The notes beneath the pieces are model-generated. The model worked only from the letters and a program-made list of their open reading frames with translations, did no database searches and had not been told where the DNA came from. The position numbers and the translations under genes are program-made. Positions 53,687 through 62,291 of a DNA stretch of 64,000 nt are shown in pieces (within the stretch, counting starts at the first letter, position 1; each line of letters begins with the position of its first letter). This DNA comes from Rhodocyclaceae bacterium (lineage in GTDB: Bacteria > Pseudomonadota > Gammaproteobacteria > Burkholderiales > Rhodocyclaceae): contig JAGTRP010000002.1 of NCBI GenBank assembly GCA_018261935.1, forward strand, positions 186,001-250,000, in the 5' to 3' direction.

Positions 53687-53762
53687 TCCCCGATAGCTCA
53701 GTCGGTAGAGCGCCGGACTGTTAATCCGTAGGTCCCTGGTTCGAGCCCAGGTCGGGGAGCCA
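53687..53762 (+). tRNA. tRNA-Asn (anticodon GTT)
   Basis: A 76-base cloverleaf with encoded CCA. The acceptor TCCCCGA pairs with TCGGGGA, the D arm reads AGCTCAGTCGGTAGAGC, the anticodon loop CTGTTAA carries GTT at 53720-53722, and the T arm has GGTTCGAGCC. Confidence 0.97.
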
Positions 53763-53817
53763 GCATCGACACTGCCACGTATCCAACCGGATGCTTACCA
53801 CCGTGGCCGGCACGTCA

Positions 53818-53892
<75 letters not shown>

Positions 53893-53909
53893 CCCCCCCT
53901 TGCAGCCCT

Positions 53910-54119
53910 TCAGCTATCCAGGCGAAAGCCGATCTTGATCCGGACCTGGAAGTGGCCCACCTTGCCATCCATGATGTGGCCGCGGGTTTCCATGACTTCG
54001 AACCAATCCAGGTTCCGCAGCGTCTTGCCGGCCTCGGCGATGGCGTTACGGATGGCATCGTCGGTGCCGTTGGGTGACGAACCGACGATTTCGATCATCT
54101 TGTAGACGTGAGCGGACAT
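53910..54119 (-). CDS. Dodecin (flavin-binding storage protein)
   Basis: A 69-residue protein of the dodecin family, which forms hollow 12-mers that bind flavin pairs. It shows the family pattern: [23 protein letters not shown], then [17 protein letters not shown] with the Trp that stacks on the flavin, and a C-terminal FQVRIKIGF strand. The ATG at 54119 has a perfect GGAGGAG close upstream; an 11-codon longer version is unneeded. It stands alone, converging on the tRNAs. Confidence 0.92.
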   Translation of the reverse strand: MSAHVYKMIEIVGSSPNGTDDAIRNAIAEAGKTLRNLDWFEVMETRGHIMDGKVGHFQVRIKIGFRLDS

Positions 54120-54187
54120 GGTCTCCTCCATGCTGGCGATCCATCCCAGCATAGTTGCCGCCCGCGCATTTGCAAGCCGGGCGCCGA

Positions 54188-54637
54188 TTAGCGCTGGCGC
54201 TCCTTCATGAGGCGCTCCTTCTCCCGCTTCCAGTCCTTGTCCTGCTCGTCGGCACGCTTGTCGTGCTGCTTCTTGCCCTTGGCGAGGCCGATTTCGGCCT
54301 TGATGCGGCCCCGGGTGTAGTGCAGATCCAGGGGAACCAAGGCGTAGCCGGCGCGCTCCACCTTGCCGATGAGCTTCATGATCTCCTCGTTGTGCAGGAG
54401 CAGCTTGCGGGTGCGGGTGGGGTCCGGATTGACGTGGGTCGACGCGGTGGGCAGGGCGGTGAGGTGCATGCCGATCAGGAAGATTTCGCCATTCTTGATG
54501 ACGACGTAGGATTCCTTGATATTGACCCGGCCGGCCCGGATCGCCTTGACCTCCCAGCCCTGGAGGGCGAGGCCGGCCTCGTACTTTTCTTCGATGAAGT
54601 AGTCGTGAAAGGCTTTTTTATTGACCGTGATGCTCAT
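54188..54637 (-). CDS. smpB: SsrA-binding protein SmpB
   Basis: Binds tmRNA and delivers it to stalled ribosomes for trans-translation. The 149-residue protein has [29 protein letters not shown], the [12 protein letters not shown] segment, [25 protein letters not shown] and a basic C-terminal tail. It is divergent from ratA, a very common arrangement. No ssrA RNA gene is seen in the window. Confidence 0.97.
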   Translation of the reverse strand: MSITVNKKAFHDYFIEEKYEAGLALQGWEVKAIRAGRVNIKESYVVIKNGEIFLIGMHLTALPTASTHVNPDPTRTRKLLLHNEEIMKLIGKVERAGYALVPLDLHYTRGRIKAEIGLAKGKKQHDKRADEQDKDWKREKERLMKERQR

Positions 54638-54695
54638 GCCGGCGGCGATCCATTAAAATCGCGCATTCTACAGGATTCGGGATGGTCGTCGCCCT

Positions 54696-55139
54696 ATGGC
54701 CTTGGTTGAGAAGTTGGTGCTTATCGAACACTCCGCCCAGCAGATGTTCGAGCTGGTGGATCGTTGCGAGGATTACCCTCAATTTCTGCCCTGGTGCAAC
54801 CATACCGAACTGAAGTTCCGCGATGAGGCCAAGACGGTCGCCACTCTGCACATCAACTACCATTCGGTGACGTCCCATTTCACCACCGAGAACGACAAGC
54901 AGGTTCCCGTCTGGATGAACATCCGGCTGGTGGATGGCCCCTTTCGCCGCCTGGAGGGTTCCTGGCGCTTCCATCCCCTGACCGAAAATGCCTGCAAGAT
55001 CGAATTCAAGCTGCACTACGAGTTTTCCAGCAAGATTTTCGAGAAGATCATCGGGCCGGTCTTTAATCACATCGCCAACACCTTTGTCGATGCTTTCGTG
55101 CGCCGTGCGGCGCAGGTCTATGGAAATAGCAATGGCTGA
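54696..55139 (+). CDS. ratA: RatA-type START/SRPBCC-fold protein
   Basis: A 147-residue protein of the RatA/PasT (Coq10-like) family. It has VEHSAQQMFELVDRCEDYPQFLPWC in the form LIEHSAQQMFELVDRC, and a C-terminal helix NTFVDAFVRRAAQVYG. In E. coli the homologue is reported to affect 70S assembly or persistence, while other members bind ubiquinone; which applies here is open. It overlaps rnfH by eight bases. Confidence 0.9.
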   Translation: MALVEKLVLIEHSAQQMFELVDRCEDYPQFLPWCNHTELKFRDEAKTVATLHINYHSVTSHFTTENDKQVPVWMNIRLVDGPFRRLEGSWRFHPLTENACKIEFKLHYEFSSKIFEKIIGPVFNHIANTFVDAFVRRAAQVYGNSNG

Positions 55140-55455
55140 GCTGCTGAATATCGAAGTCTGCTACGCCCTGCGGGACAAGCAGGAAATCGTCAAGTTGAAG
55201 ATCCCGGCGGGCTCGACCCTGCAGCAGGCGGTGGAAGCCTCCGGGCTCCTCGCCAAGTATCCAGAAATCGACCTGAAGAAGAACAAGTTCGGCATTTTCG
55301 CCAAGCTGTCCAAGGTGGACACCGCCTTGCGGGACAGGGATCGGGTAGAGATCTACCGGCCCCTGATCGCCGATCCCAAGGAGGTGCGCAAGCAGCGGGC
55401 CGCCGAGGGCAAGGTCATGAAGAAGGGCGCCGGGGAGGGCGACGCCGAGGCCTGA
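55132..55455 (+). CDS. rnfH: RnfH/RatB family ubiquitin-like protein
   Basis: A 107-residue protein with the RnfH fold: IEVCYALRDKQEIVKLKIPAGSTLQQAVEASGL and RDRDRVEIYRPLIADPKEVRKQRA. The function is unknown in general. It follows ratA in most beta- and gammaproteobacteria, here with overlapping reading frames. The ATG at 55132 (MAELLNIEV) is preferred to one four codons upstream. Confidence 0.92.
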   Translation: MAELLNIEVCYALRDKQEIVKLKIPAGSTLQQAVEASGLLAKYPEIDLKKNKFGIFAKLSKVDTALRDRDRVEIYRPLIADPKEVRKQRAAEGKVMKKGAGEGDAEA

Positions 55456-55467
55456 TCGCGGCGGGAG

Positions 55468-55935
55468 CTACTTGCAGCTCTCGGTGATGATTTTCCGGGC
55501 CCGTTCCATTTCCTGCTGGCGCTGGCCATCATCCAGGAAGTGCCGCTCGCCCTTTTCGTCGCGGGTGACCAGACGCTCGCCGGATTCCATGGCGGCCAGG
55601 TGCTGCCTGGCGCGTTCGCAGTTGTCCTTCCTGTCTGCAGCCGCTGCCTGTTCCTTGGCGTCTTTTTCAGCCTTTTGCCTGGCTTCCTGCTGGCGCTTCT
55701 TGAATTCCATGTCCTTCTCGGCCGTGGTTTTCGGCGCCGAAGCGGCGCCTTCGGCGGCGGCTGCCGGCGCCGGACTGGTCGCGACGGCGCGGCTACCCTT
55801 GGTATTGGCGGGCGGCGGCGTATCGGAAATGATGGTGCGGCCGCTGCTGTCCTTCCACTGATAAACCTGGGCCGACGCTGCGGACAGCTGCAAGCCGGCA
55901 ATAAGGGCGAAGGCGAGATAAAGAGCTGTTCTCAT
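55468..55935 (-). CDS. DUF4124 domain-containing exported protein
   Basis: A 155-residue protein with a signal peptide (about residues 1-22, cut after ASA) followed by the short DUF4124 beta segment [20 protein letters not shown]. An Ala-rich linker and a highly charged helical C-terminus (about 70-155, many Lys, Glu, Gln) with a cysteine next to last follow. The role is unknown; periplasmic location is inferred. It is divergent from guaB and convergent with rnfH. No Shine-Dalgarno is evident before the ATG. Confidence 0.85.
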   Translation of the reverse strand: MRTALYLAFALIAGLQLSAASAQVYQWKDSSGRTIISDTPPPANTKGSRAVATSPAPAAAAEGAASAPKTTAEKDMEFKKRQQEARQKAEKDAKEQAAAADRKDNCERARQHLAAMESGERLVTRDEKGERHFLDDGQRQQEMERARKIITESCK

Positions 55936-55963
55936 GATAGTGAGGAGGACAATGAGCTTGCGG

Positions 55964-55969
55964 TATAAT
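55964..55969 (+). promoter_or_regulatory. -10 element of the guaB-guaA promoter
   Basis: A perfect TATAAT 29 bases before the guaB GTG. No good -35 is seen at 16-18 bases; TGAGGA at 55941-55946 is a weak candidate. Confidence 0.5.
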
Positions 55970-55997
55970 ACTTATTTGTGACTTTGGATCAAAGGCC

Positions 55998-57461
55998 GTG
56001 CGACTTTTGCAGAAAGCCCTCACCTTCGACGACGTCTTGCTCGTCCCCGCCCACTCCCAAATCCTGCCCCGCGATGTCAGCCTCTCGACACGGCTGACCC
56101 GCAACATCACTCTGAATTTGCCGCTGCTGTCCGCGGCCATGGATACCGTGACGGAAGGCCGTCTCGCCATTGCCCTGGCCCAGGAAGGCGGCATCGGCAT
56201 CGTCCACAAGAACCTTTCCCCCAGGGGGCAGGCAGCCGAAGTGGCGAAGGTGAAGCGCTTCGAGTCTGGCATCCTGAAGGATCCCATTACCATCGCCCCC
56301 TCCATGACCGTGCGCGATGTGCTGGATATTACCCGCCAGCACCGGATTTCCGGTCTGCCGGTGGTGGACAAGAGCGGCCGCGTGGTGGGTATCGTGACCA
56401 ACCGGGACCTGCGCTTCGAAACCAACCTCGACCAGCCGGTCAAGGCCATCATGACGCCGCGCAAGCGCCTGGTGACGGTGAAAGAGGGTGTCGGCGTGGA
56501 AGACGCCAAGGATCTCCTCAGGAAGCATCGCCTGGAGCGTGTCCTGGTGGTGGACGACGACTTCAACCTGCGCGGCCTCATCACCGTCAAGGACATCCTG
56601 AAGTCCACCGAGCATCCCAATGCCAACAAGGACGCGACCGGACGCCTGCGGGCCGGCGCCGCCGTCGGCGTCGGTGAAGGCACCGAGGAACGGGTCGAAC
56701 TGCTGGTGGAAGCCGGCGTCGACGTGATCGTGGTGGATACGGCCCACGGCCATTCCCAGGGCGTGCTGGACCGGGTCAATTGGGTCAAGAAGAACTTTCC
56801 CCAGATCGAGGTCATTGGCGGCAACATCGCCACCGCCGATGCGGCACGGGCCCTGGTGGACAACGGTGCCGACGCGGTCAAGGTCGGCATCGGCCCCGGC
56901 TCCATCTGCACGACGCGGATCGTGGCCGGCGTCGGCGTGCCCCAGATTACCGCCATCCAGAATGTTTCCGACGCCCTGCGGGGCACTGGCGTGCCGATGA
57001 TCGCCGACGGCGGCATCCGCTACTCCGGCGACATCGCCAAGGCCATTGCCGCCGGCGCCGACACGGTCATGCTGGGCGGCCTCTTCGCCGGCACCGAAGA
57101 AGCGCCGGGGGAAGTGGAACTGTTCCAGGGCCGCTCCTACAAGTCCTACCGCGGCATGGGTTCCCTCGGGGCCATGCAGGCCGGCTCTTCCGACCGCTAC
57201 TTCCAGGAAGGCACCGGCAACGTGGACAAGTACGTGCCCGAAGGCATCGAGGGCCGAGTCCCCTACAAGGGCACGGTTCTGGCGGTGATCCACCAGCTCA
57301 TGGGCGGCCTGCGTTCCTCCATGGGTTACCTGGGCTGCGCCACCATCGACCAGATGCATGAACGCGCCACCTTCGTCGAGATCACTTCGGCCGGCGTCCG
57401 GGAATCCCACGTCCACGACGTGCAGATCACCAAGGAAGCGCCGAACTACCACGTCGACTGA
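55998..57461 (+). CDS. guaB: IMP dehydrogenase
   Basis: Oxidises IMP to XMP with NAD+, the entry to guanine nucleotides. The 487-residue protein has a TIM barrel interrupted by two CBS domains (about residues 90-205, [14 protein letters not shown] and [14 protein letters not shown]). The catalytic loop is GPGSICTTR with Cys304, and the flap carries RGMGSLGAM. It starts with GTG at 55998 ([17 protein letters not shown]), preceded by AAAGG. guaA follows 61 bases later. Confidence 0.97.
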   Translation: MRLLQKALTFDDVLLVPAHSQILPRDVSLSTRLTRNITLNLPLLSAAMDTVTEGRLAIALAQEGGIGIVHKNLSPRGQAAEVAKVKRFESGILKDPITIAPSMTVRDVLDITRQHRISGLPVVDKSGRVVGIVTNRDLRFETNLDQPVKAIMTPRKRLVTVKEGVGVEDAKDLLRKHRLERVLVVDDDFNLRGLITVKDILKSTEHPNANKDATGRLRAGAAVGVGEGTEERVELLVEAGVDVIVVDTAHGHSQGVLDRVNWVKKNFPQIEVIGGNIATADAARALVDNGADAVKVGIGPGSICTTRIVAGVGVPQITAIQNVSDALRGTGVPMIADGGIRYSGDIAKAIAAGADTVMLGGLFAGTEEAPGEVELFQGRSYKSYRGMGSLGAMQAGSSDRYFQEGTGNVDKYVPEGIEGRVPYKGTVLAVIHQLMGGLRSSMGYLGCATIDQMHERATFVEITSAGVRESHVHDVQITKEAPNYHVD

Positions 57462-57479
57462 TCCCTTCATCGCATTCCC

Positions 57480-57501
57480 CGGGCGGCTTTCGAGCCGCCC
57501 G
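57480..57501 (+). promoter_or_regulatory. Stem-loop in the guaB-guaA spacer
   Basis: CGGGCGGC (57480-57487) pairs with GCCGCCCG (57494-57501) around TTTCGA. ATTCATTTG follows, not a true U-tract, so partial attenuation or an mRNA stability element is more likely than full termination. Confidence 0.5.
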
Positions 57502-57522
57502 ATTCATTTGAGGCTCCGCCCC

Positions 57523-59088
57523 ATGTCACACCAGAAAATCCTCATCCTCGATTTCGGCTCCCAGGTCACCCAGCTCATCGCCCGTCGCGTGCGGGAGCAG
57601 CAGGTGTATTGCGAACTGCACCCCTTCGACGTCTCCGAAGACTTCATCCGCGACTTCGAGCCCCAGGGCATCATCCTCTCCGGTGGCCCCAACTCGGTCT
57701 ATGAAGCCCTGGAATGGAAGGCGCCCCAGGTGGTTTTCGAGCTGGGGGTGCCGGTGCTGGGCATCTGCTACGGCATGCAGACCATGGCGTCCCAGCTGGG
57801 CGGCAAGGTGGAAAGCTCCAACAAGCGGGAATTCGGCTTTGCCGAAATCCGGGCCCGGGGTCACTCCAGGCTCTTCGAGGGCATCCAGGACCGGACCAAC
57901 GGGGAAGGCCACGGCCTCCTGGAAGTGTGGATGAGCCATGGCGACAAGGTCACCGAACTGCCGCCGGGCTTCAAGGTCATCGCCGGCAACGACTCCTGCC
58001 CGGTGGCCGCCATGGCCGACGAGGAGCGGCGCTTCTACGCCGTCCAGTTCCACCCGGAAGTGACCCACACCATCAAGGGCAAGGAAATGATCGCCCGCTT
58101 CGTCCATGATATCTGCGGTTGTGGTCGCGACTGGAACATGCCGGACTACATCAGCGAGGCGGTGGAAAAAATCCGTGTCCAGGTGGGCAAGGACGAAGTC
58201 ATCCTCGGCCTGTCCGGCGGCGTCGATTCCTCGGTGGCGGCGGCCCTGATCCATCGCGCCATCGGTGACCAGCTCACCTGCGTCTTCGTGGACAACGGGC
58301 TGCTGCGCCTCAACGAGGCCGAGCAGGTCATGGAGACCTTCGCCCGCAACCTGGGGGTCAAGGTCATCCACGTCGATGCCACAGAGCAGTTCATGGGCCA
58401 CCTCAAGGGGGTGTCCGACCCGGAACAGAAGCGCAAGATCATCGGCCGTGAGTTCGTCGAGGTGTTCCAGGCCGAGGCCAAGAAGCTGCCCAAGGCCAAG
58501 TGGTTGGCCCAGGGCACCATCTATCCCGACGTGATCGAATCCGCCGGCGCCAAGACGGGCAAGGCTCACGCCATCAAGAGCCACCACAACGTGGGTGGCC
58601 TACCCGAAACCCTTAATCTCAAACTGCTGGAGCCCCTGCGCGAGCTGTTCAAGGATGAGGTGCGGGAACTGGGCGTGGCCCTGGGCTTGGCCCACGACAT
58701 GGTCTATCGCCATCCCTTCCCGGGCCCCGGCCTCGGGGTGCGTATCCTGGGGGAGGTGAAGAAGGAATTCGCTGACCTGCTGCGCCGGGCCGACGCCATT
58801 TTCATCGACGAGCTGCGGGCCGCCGACTGGTACGACAAGACCAGCCAGGCCTTCGCCGTCTTCCTGCCGGTGAAGAGCGTCGGCGTCATGGGCGACGGCC
58901 GCACCTACGAATACGTGGTGGCCCTGCGGGCCGTCCAGACCCAGGACTTCATGACCGCCCACTGGGCTGAGTTGCCCCATTCCCTGCTGGGCAAGGTCAG
59001 CAACCGGATCATCAACGAAGTCCGCGGCATCAACCGGGTGGTGTACGACATCTCCGGCAAGCCGCCCGCCACGATCGAGTGGGAGTGA
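57523..59088 (+). CDS. guaA: GMP synthase (glutamine-hydrolysing)
   Basis: Makes GMP from XMP, ATP and glutamine. The 521 residues contain the class I amidotransferase domain with Cys82 in [10 protein letters not shown] and the His/Glu of [11 protein letters not shown], the ATP-pyrophosphatase domain with [12 protein letters not shown] (about residue 229), and the C-terminal dimerisation domain ending [18 protein letters not shown]. The ATG at 57523 is the family start. Confidence 0.98.
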   Translation: MSHQKILILDFGSQVTQLIARRVREQQVYCELHPFDVSEDFIRDFEPQGIILSGGPNSVYEALEWKAPQVVFELGVPVLGICYGMQTMASQLGGKVESSNKREFGFAEIRARGHSRLFEGIQDRTNGEGHGLLEVWMSHGDKVTELPPGFKVIAGNDSCPVAAMADEERRFYAVQFHPEVTHTIKGKEMIARFVHDICGCGRDWNMPDYISEAVEKIRVQVGKDEVILGLSGGVDSSVAAALIHRAIGDQLTCVFVDNGLLRLNEAEQVMETFARNLGVKVIHVDATEQFMGHLKGVSDPEQKRKIIGREFVEVFQAEAKKLPKAKWLAQGTIYPDVIESAGAKTGKAHAIKSHHNVGGLPETLNLKLLEPLRELFKDEVRELGVALGLAHDMVYRHPFPGPGLGVRILGEVKKEFADLLRRADAIFIDELRAADWYDKTSQAFAVFLPVKSVGVMGDGRTYEYVVALRAVQTQDFMTAHWAELPHSLLGKVSNRIINEVRGINRVVYDISGKPPATIEWE

Positions 59089-59114
59089 TATCGGACTCCC
59101 CCTGCCGGCGCCGC

Positions 59115-59157
59115 CAGGAGGCTCATGGGGCAGAGACATGGCCAGCCATGCCTCCTG
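59115..59157. terminator. Inverted repeat between convergent guaA and the methyltransferase gene
   Basis: CAGGAGGC (59115-59122) pairs with GCCTCCTG (59150-59157); a smaller CATGG...CCATG hairpin nests inside. There is no U-tract. The position between two gene ends suggests a shared transcription end. Confidence 0.4.
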
Positions 59158-59163
59158 CTCTCG

Positions 59164-60027
59164 TTACCGCTCCGTGGCGAGCCAGGCTTGGCCGCTGTCG
59201 GCAATGGCATCAATGGCCTTGCCATTCACCCGGCCATGGAAGGTTCGGACCAGCCCGGGCTGGGGCTCGAAGGTGAAAGTGACTTCCGTCCCCCGTATCT
59301 GCCCGTCCCGTATCGGCAGGGAGCGTCCGTTGATGGCCGCCTCGCCAGTGAATTTCTGATAGGCCTGCCTGATTTTCAGGTAGAAGCTATCCTGGCCCGG
59401 CCCCTGGCGGACCCGCCAGCGCCCGTCGATCAGGGCGGGGACGATCCACAGGAAGATGTGGCGGCCGTCCACCGTATCGCTCATATCCGGCTGCCAGTCG
59501 CCCATGGTGAAGGCGTGGGAGACGATCCGGGTGCCCGGCTTGGCGGTGGCAAGGATTTTTGGCCGCAGTTTGAGGTTGATACTCTCCAGCAGGTACATGG
59601 GAAGCACGTCGGCCTGGCTGATATCCACATCGAACAGGTTGCCGAGGCGAAACTCGATCTTGTCCGCCACGTCGGCCCGTTGCGCATTTTGCTTGGCCTC
59701 GCTGATGCGGGCCGGGTCGATATCGTTGCAGAGCCCGCGGGCTCCGTAGTTTCTGGCGGCGCTCACCATCATGCGGCCGTCGCCGCAGCCGACATCCATC
59801 ACGAAGTCCGTGGGCTTCACCCCGGCCATCTGGAGCATGCGATCGACCACCGGCTGGGGTGTCGGAACGTAGGGCACATCGAGGTTGATGTTCTGGGCCT
59901 GGGCCACGCTCGACATGATCCCGCAAGCCATGATGAGGGTCACGAGCCGGGCAGAGCGGATGGAAGCCGCCGCTTTCCGCCTGATGGAGGCAAGGCTTGG
60001 GCTTGGGGCATTTCCCGCTTCGGTCAT
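59164..60027 (-). CDS. Methyltransferase-fold protein with N-terminal signal peptide
   Basis: A 287-residue protein. Residues about 22-42 form a hydrophobic segment ending AQA-Q that looks like a signal peptide (VTLIMACGIMSSVAQA). The rest is a class I methyltransferase fold: DVPYVPTPQPVVDRML, motif I FVMDVGCGDGRMMVSAA, and the acidic strand 2 end NDIDPARISEAK. A C-terminal beta-rich part (about 190-287) has no domain I recognise. SAM is not known to be present in the periplasm, so export of an active enzyme is puzzling; the segment may be an uncleaved anchor. AAGGAGATG precedes ATG 60027. Substrate unknown. Confidence 0.8.
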   Translation of the reverse strand: MTEAGNAPSPSLASIRRKAAASIRSARLVTLIMACGIMSSVAQAQNINLDVPYVPTPQPVVDRMLQMAGVKPTDFVMDVGCGDGRMMVSAARNYGARGLCNDIDPARISEAKQNAQRADVADKIEFRLGNLFDVDISQADVLPMYLLESINLKLRPKILATAKPGTRIVSHAFTMGDWQPDMSDTVDGRHIFLWIVPALIDGRWRVRQGPGQDSFYLKIRQAYQKFTGEAAINGRSLPIRDGQIRGTEVTFTFEPQPGLVRTFHGRVNGKAIDAIADSGQAWLATER

Positions 60028-60155
60028 TGGACATCTCCTTTGCCGTGCAGTCTTGTTGTTCAGGCCGGCGTCAGGAACGACGGCGGCGGGAAGCAAGTCG
60101 GAAAATTAGTCCGGGCAGGGGCTTGTTTGGTTCATCGCCCCCAAGAGCATTCCGG

Positions 60156-60170
60156 GGACGGCGGCCGTCC
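60156..60170. terminator. Hairpin downstream of the export cassette
   Basis: GGACGG (60156-60161), CGG loop, CCGTCC (60165-60170), just past the stop of the HlyD-like gene at 60180 on the minus strand. There is no U-tract. It may slow read-through into the methyltransferase gene. Confidence 0.3.
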
Positions 60171-60179
60171 GAGGAACCG

Positions 60180-61529
60180 TCAGATGCCCGACATCCGGCG
60201 CAGGGCGGCAAGGGGTTTGCGCAGGACGTGGTAAATGAGCGGCGCCCAGGAACCGTAGACCTTGGCGGTACCCTTGAGCCCGATGCGGGGCGGGGTCTCG
60301 CCGGGAGCCAGATCAGCCTTGAGGCGGTAGGCGACGAAGCCTTCGGCCTCCGGCGCCGGTTCATAACTGGCCTGAACGAGCACCCCGTCGATAGAGCCCA
60401 GGGGTGAGATATTGAGGTAGAGCCTGACCGGGGAGCCGATGTCGAGACTGATGGCGTCGTCCACTGGCAGGTGGATGGCGATCTGGACCTGGCGGGGATC
60501 GGCCAGCAGGGCGATGCGCTCGCCGGTCTGCACCGGCTTGCCCAGCCAGTCGTTGGGATCGGAATAGACAACGATGCCTTCGCCTGGGGACTCGACCTGG
60601 ATGCGCTCGAAGAGGTCCTTGGTGTATTGGGTCTCGGCGGCCTTCTCCTCGAAACGGGCCCGCAGGGAAGCGAGTTCGGCTTTGCTGGCTTCGTCGCTGA
60701 AGGATTTCTGGGTGGCGCGCAGGTAGTCGGCCTGGGCGACGGCCCGCGCTTTTTCGGTGACTTCGTAGCGGTTGCGGAAGGTCGTATCGTCCAGGGTAAA
60801 GAGGATCTCGCCAGCTTTCACCGGCTGGTTGGGATCGACGAAAAATTTGCCGACCACCCCGTCGGCCGGGGCAGCGATGAGCTTGGCGTCCTTGCCGATG
60901 GTTTCCGCCGGCGCCAGGGCGGTCAGGCGCATGGGAAAGAGGGCCAGGACCAGTACCGCCAGCGCGAGCTGTTTCCGGCGGCGTCCGGACTTCAGCTTCT
61001 CCCGCCAGCCCTGCCAGACGGGAGCGTGGGGCCGCCAGGCCCACAGGGCCTGCCCATAGGCCCAGGCCAGTCGCTCCAGCAGGGCCAGTTCGGCATCGCC
61101 CGGAATGTTTTCGACTGCCAGCCACAGGCCGCCGACGTCTTGGCCCCGGGGAGCGGGCAGTACCAGCAGCACGGCCATCTCCGGCGTCCACTCTTGCCAG
61201 CCGGCCCGGAGTTCCTCCGGGATATCGGCGGCGGTCGCCAGCAAGGCCTTTCCCGGCTTGGTCTGGGCAGCCAGAAGGTGGATGACTTCGGTCAGCCATT
61301 GCCGATAGGGGGAGTCCCCAGGCAGCGCGGCCAGGCCGGAGACGAGCTTCACCACGGGACGCTGGCCGAATCCCCGGCGCCACAGGACGGCCTGGCGGTA
61401 GGGCACGATCCGCCAGGTGTCATTGACAGCGATGAACTCGACGGCGCTTTCGCTCTCCGCCTGGCGGACATCCTGTTCGATCTGCAGCAGGCTGCCCAGG
61501 GTCTGCAGGCGGCTTTCCTCTTGCGACAA
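60180..61529 (-). CDS. HlyD-type membrane fusion protein with an N-terminal cytoplasmic domain
   Basis: A 449-residue protein of three parts. Residues 1-175 form a soluble domain that resembles a GAF fold (hydrophobic/charged pattern, RQAVLWRRGFGQRPVVKLV). Residues about 186-205 are one membrane helix after a basic SGRRRKQ. Residues about 210-440 are a periplasmic adaptor with biotinyl-lipoyl halves (LIAAPADGVVGKFFVDPNQPVKAGEILFTLD and PGEGIVVYSDPNDWLGKPVQTGERI) and a hairpin between them. Standard adaptors lack the cytosolic domain. It is nine bases downstream of the shorter HlyD gene. The GAF assignment is tentative. Confidence 0.8.
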   Translation of the reverse strand: MSQEESRLQTLGSLLQIEQDVRQAESESAVEFIAVNDTWRIVPYRQAVLWRRGFGQRPVVKLVSGLAALPGDSPYRQWLTEVIHLLAAQTKPGKALLATAADIPEELRAGWQEWTPEMAVLLVLPAPRGQDVGGLWLAVENIPGDAELALLERLAWAYGQALWAWRPHAPVWQGWREKLKSGRRRKQLALAVLVLALFPMRLTALAPAETIGKDAKLIAAPADGVVGKFFVDPNQPVKAGEILFTLDDTTFRNRYEVTEKARAVAQADYLRATQKSFSDEASKAELASLRARFEEKAAETQYTKDLFERIQVESPGEGIVVYSDPNDWLGKPVQTGERIALLADPRQVQIAIHLPVDDAISLDIGSPVRLYLNISPLGSIDGVLVQASYEPAPEAEGFVAYRLKADLAPGETPPRIGLKGTAKVYGSWAPLIYHVLRKPLAALRRMSGI

Positions 61530-61538
61530 ACGGGACTC

Positions 61539-62291
61539 CTAGCGCTTGGCCGCGTCGGAGAAGGTGGCGATACCGCTCATGCCGGGCAGCAGGTCTGCCG
61601 GGTTGCCGCGGAATTCCCCCTCAATCTCCACCGACTGGCTCACCGCATCCACCTTGCCGTTGACCCGGCGCACCCGGGCCTCGTAGGTGTTGCCGGTTTC
61701 CTCGATGCGCACCGTGAACGGGGTGTTGGCCTTGATCTGGGCCAGCCAGGTGGATGGGACGTTGAGCTGGGCCTTGAGCCGCCGGTCATTGACCACCTCG
61801 ATCAGGGGCTGGCCGACCGTGACGCTTTCGTGGGCCTTGACCCGCAGCTTGGTGACCCGGCCGGAGAAGGGGGCGCTGACGCTGCACTGCCGGAGCTGGG
61901 CCTGGTAGAGTTGGACCTGGGCCCGGAATTTCTCCACCGCAGAGGCAGCCTGCTCGACCTCCAGCTGGCTCACCGACTCCATGGCCTGGAGCTTGGCCTT
62001 GGATTCGTAGTTCTGCTGGGCACCGTAGAGCTCGGCCTTGGCCATCTTGAGGCGGGCATCCTGCTCGTCGCAGTCGAATTGGAGGAGGGGCTGGCCGGCG
62101 CGGATCTGGGCCCCGAACTGGGCGTTCACCTGGCGGATGCGGCCGGCCATCTGGGCGGCCAGGACGCTTTCCTCTTCCGCCGCCACCAGGACCCGGATGG
62201 TGTCGCCGACCTTGCCCCGTTCCACCGGCGCCGCCGCCAGCGCCGGCAAGGCCGCCGCCAGGGCGGCGGCCATCATGCTGCGCAGGATCAT
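61539..62291 (-). CDS. Small HlyD/RND-type periplasmic adaptor
   Basis: A 250-residue periplasmic adaptor with an N-terminal signal peptide (about residues 1-21, AAALPALAAA). It has lipoyl halves (VLAAQMAGRIRQVNAQFGAQIRAGQPLLQFD and CSVSAPFSGRVTKLRVKAHESVTVGQPLIEV), a coiled-coil hairpin between them and a beta-barrel domain (about 170-245). It begins inside the TolC-like gene (ATGA overlap), so adaptor and outer-membrane channel are made together. Confidence 0.88.
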   Translation of the reverse strand: MILRSMMAAALAAALPALAAAPVERGKVGDTIRVLVAAEEESVLAAQMAGRIRQVNAQFGAQIRAGQPLLQFDCDEQDARLKMAKAELYGAQQNYESKAKLQAMESVSQLEVEQAASAVEKFRAQVQLYQAQLRQCSVSAPFSGRVTKLRVKAHESVTVGQPLIEVVNDRRLKAQLNVPSTWLAQIKANTPFTVRIEETGNTYEARVRRVNGKVDAVSQSVEIEGEFRGNPADLLPGMSGIATFSDAAKR

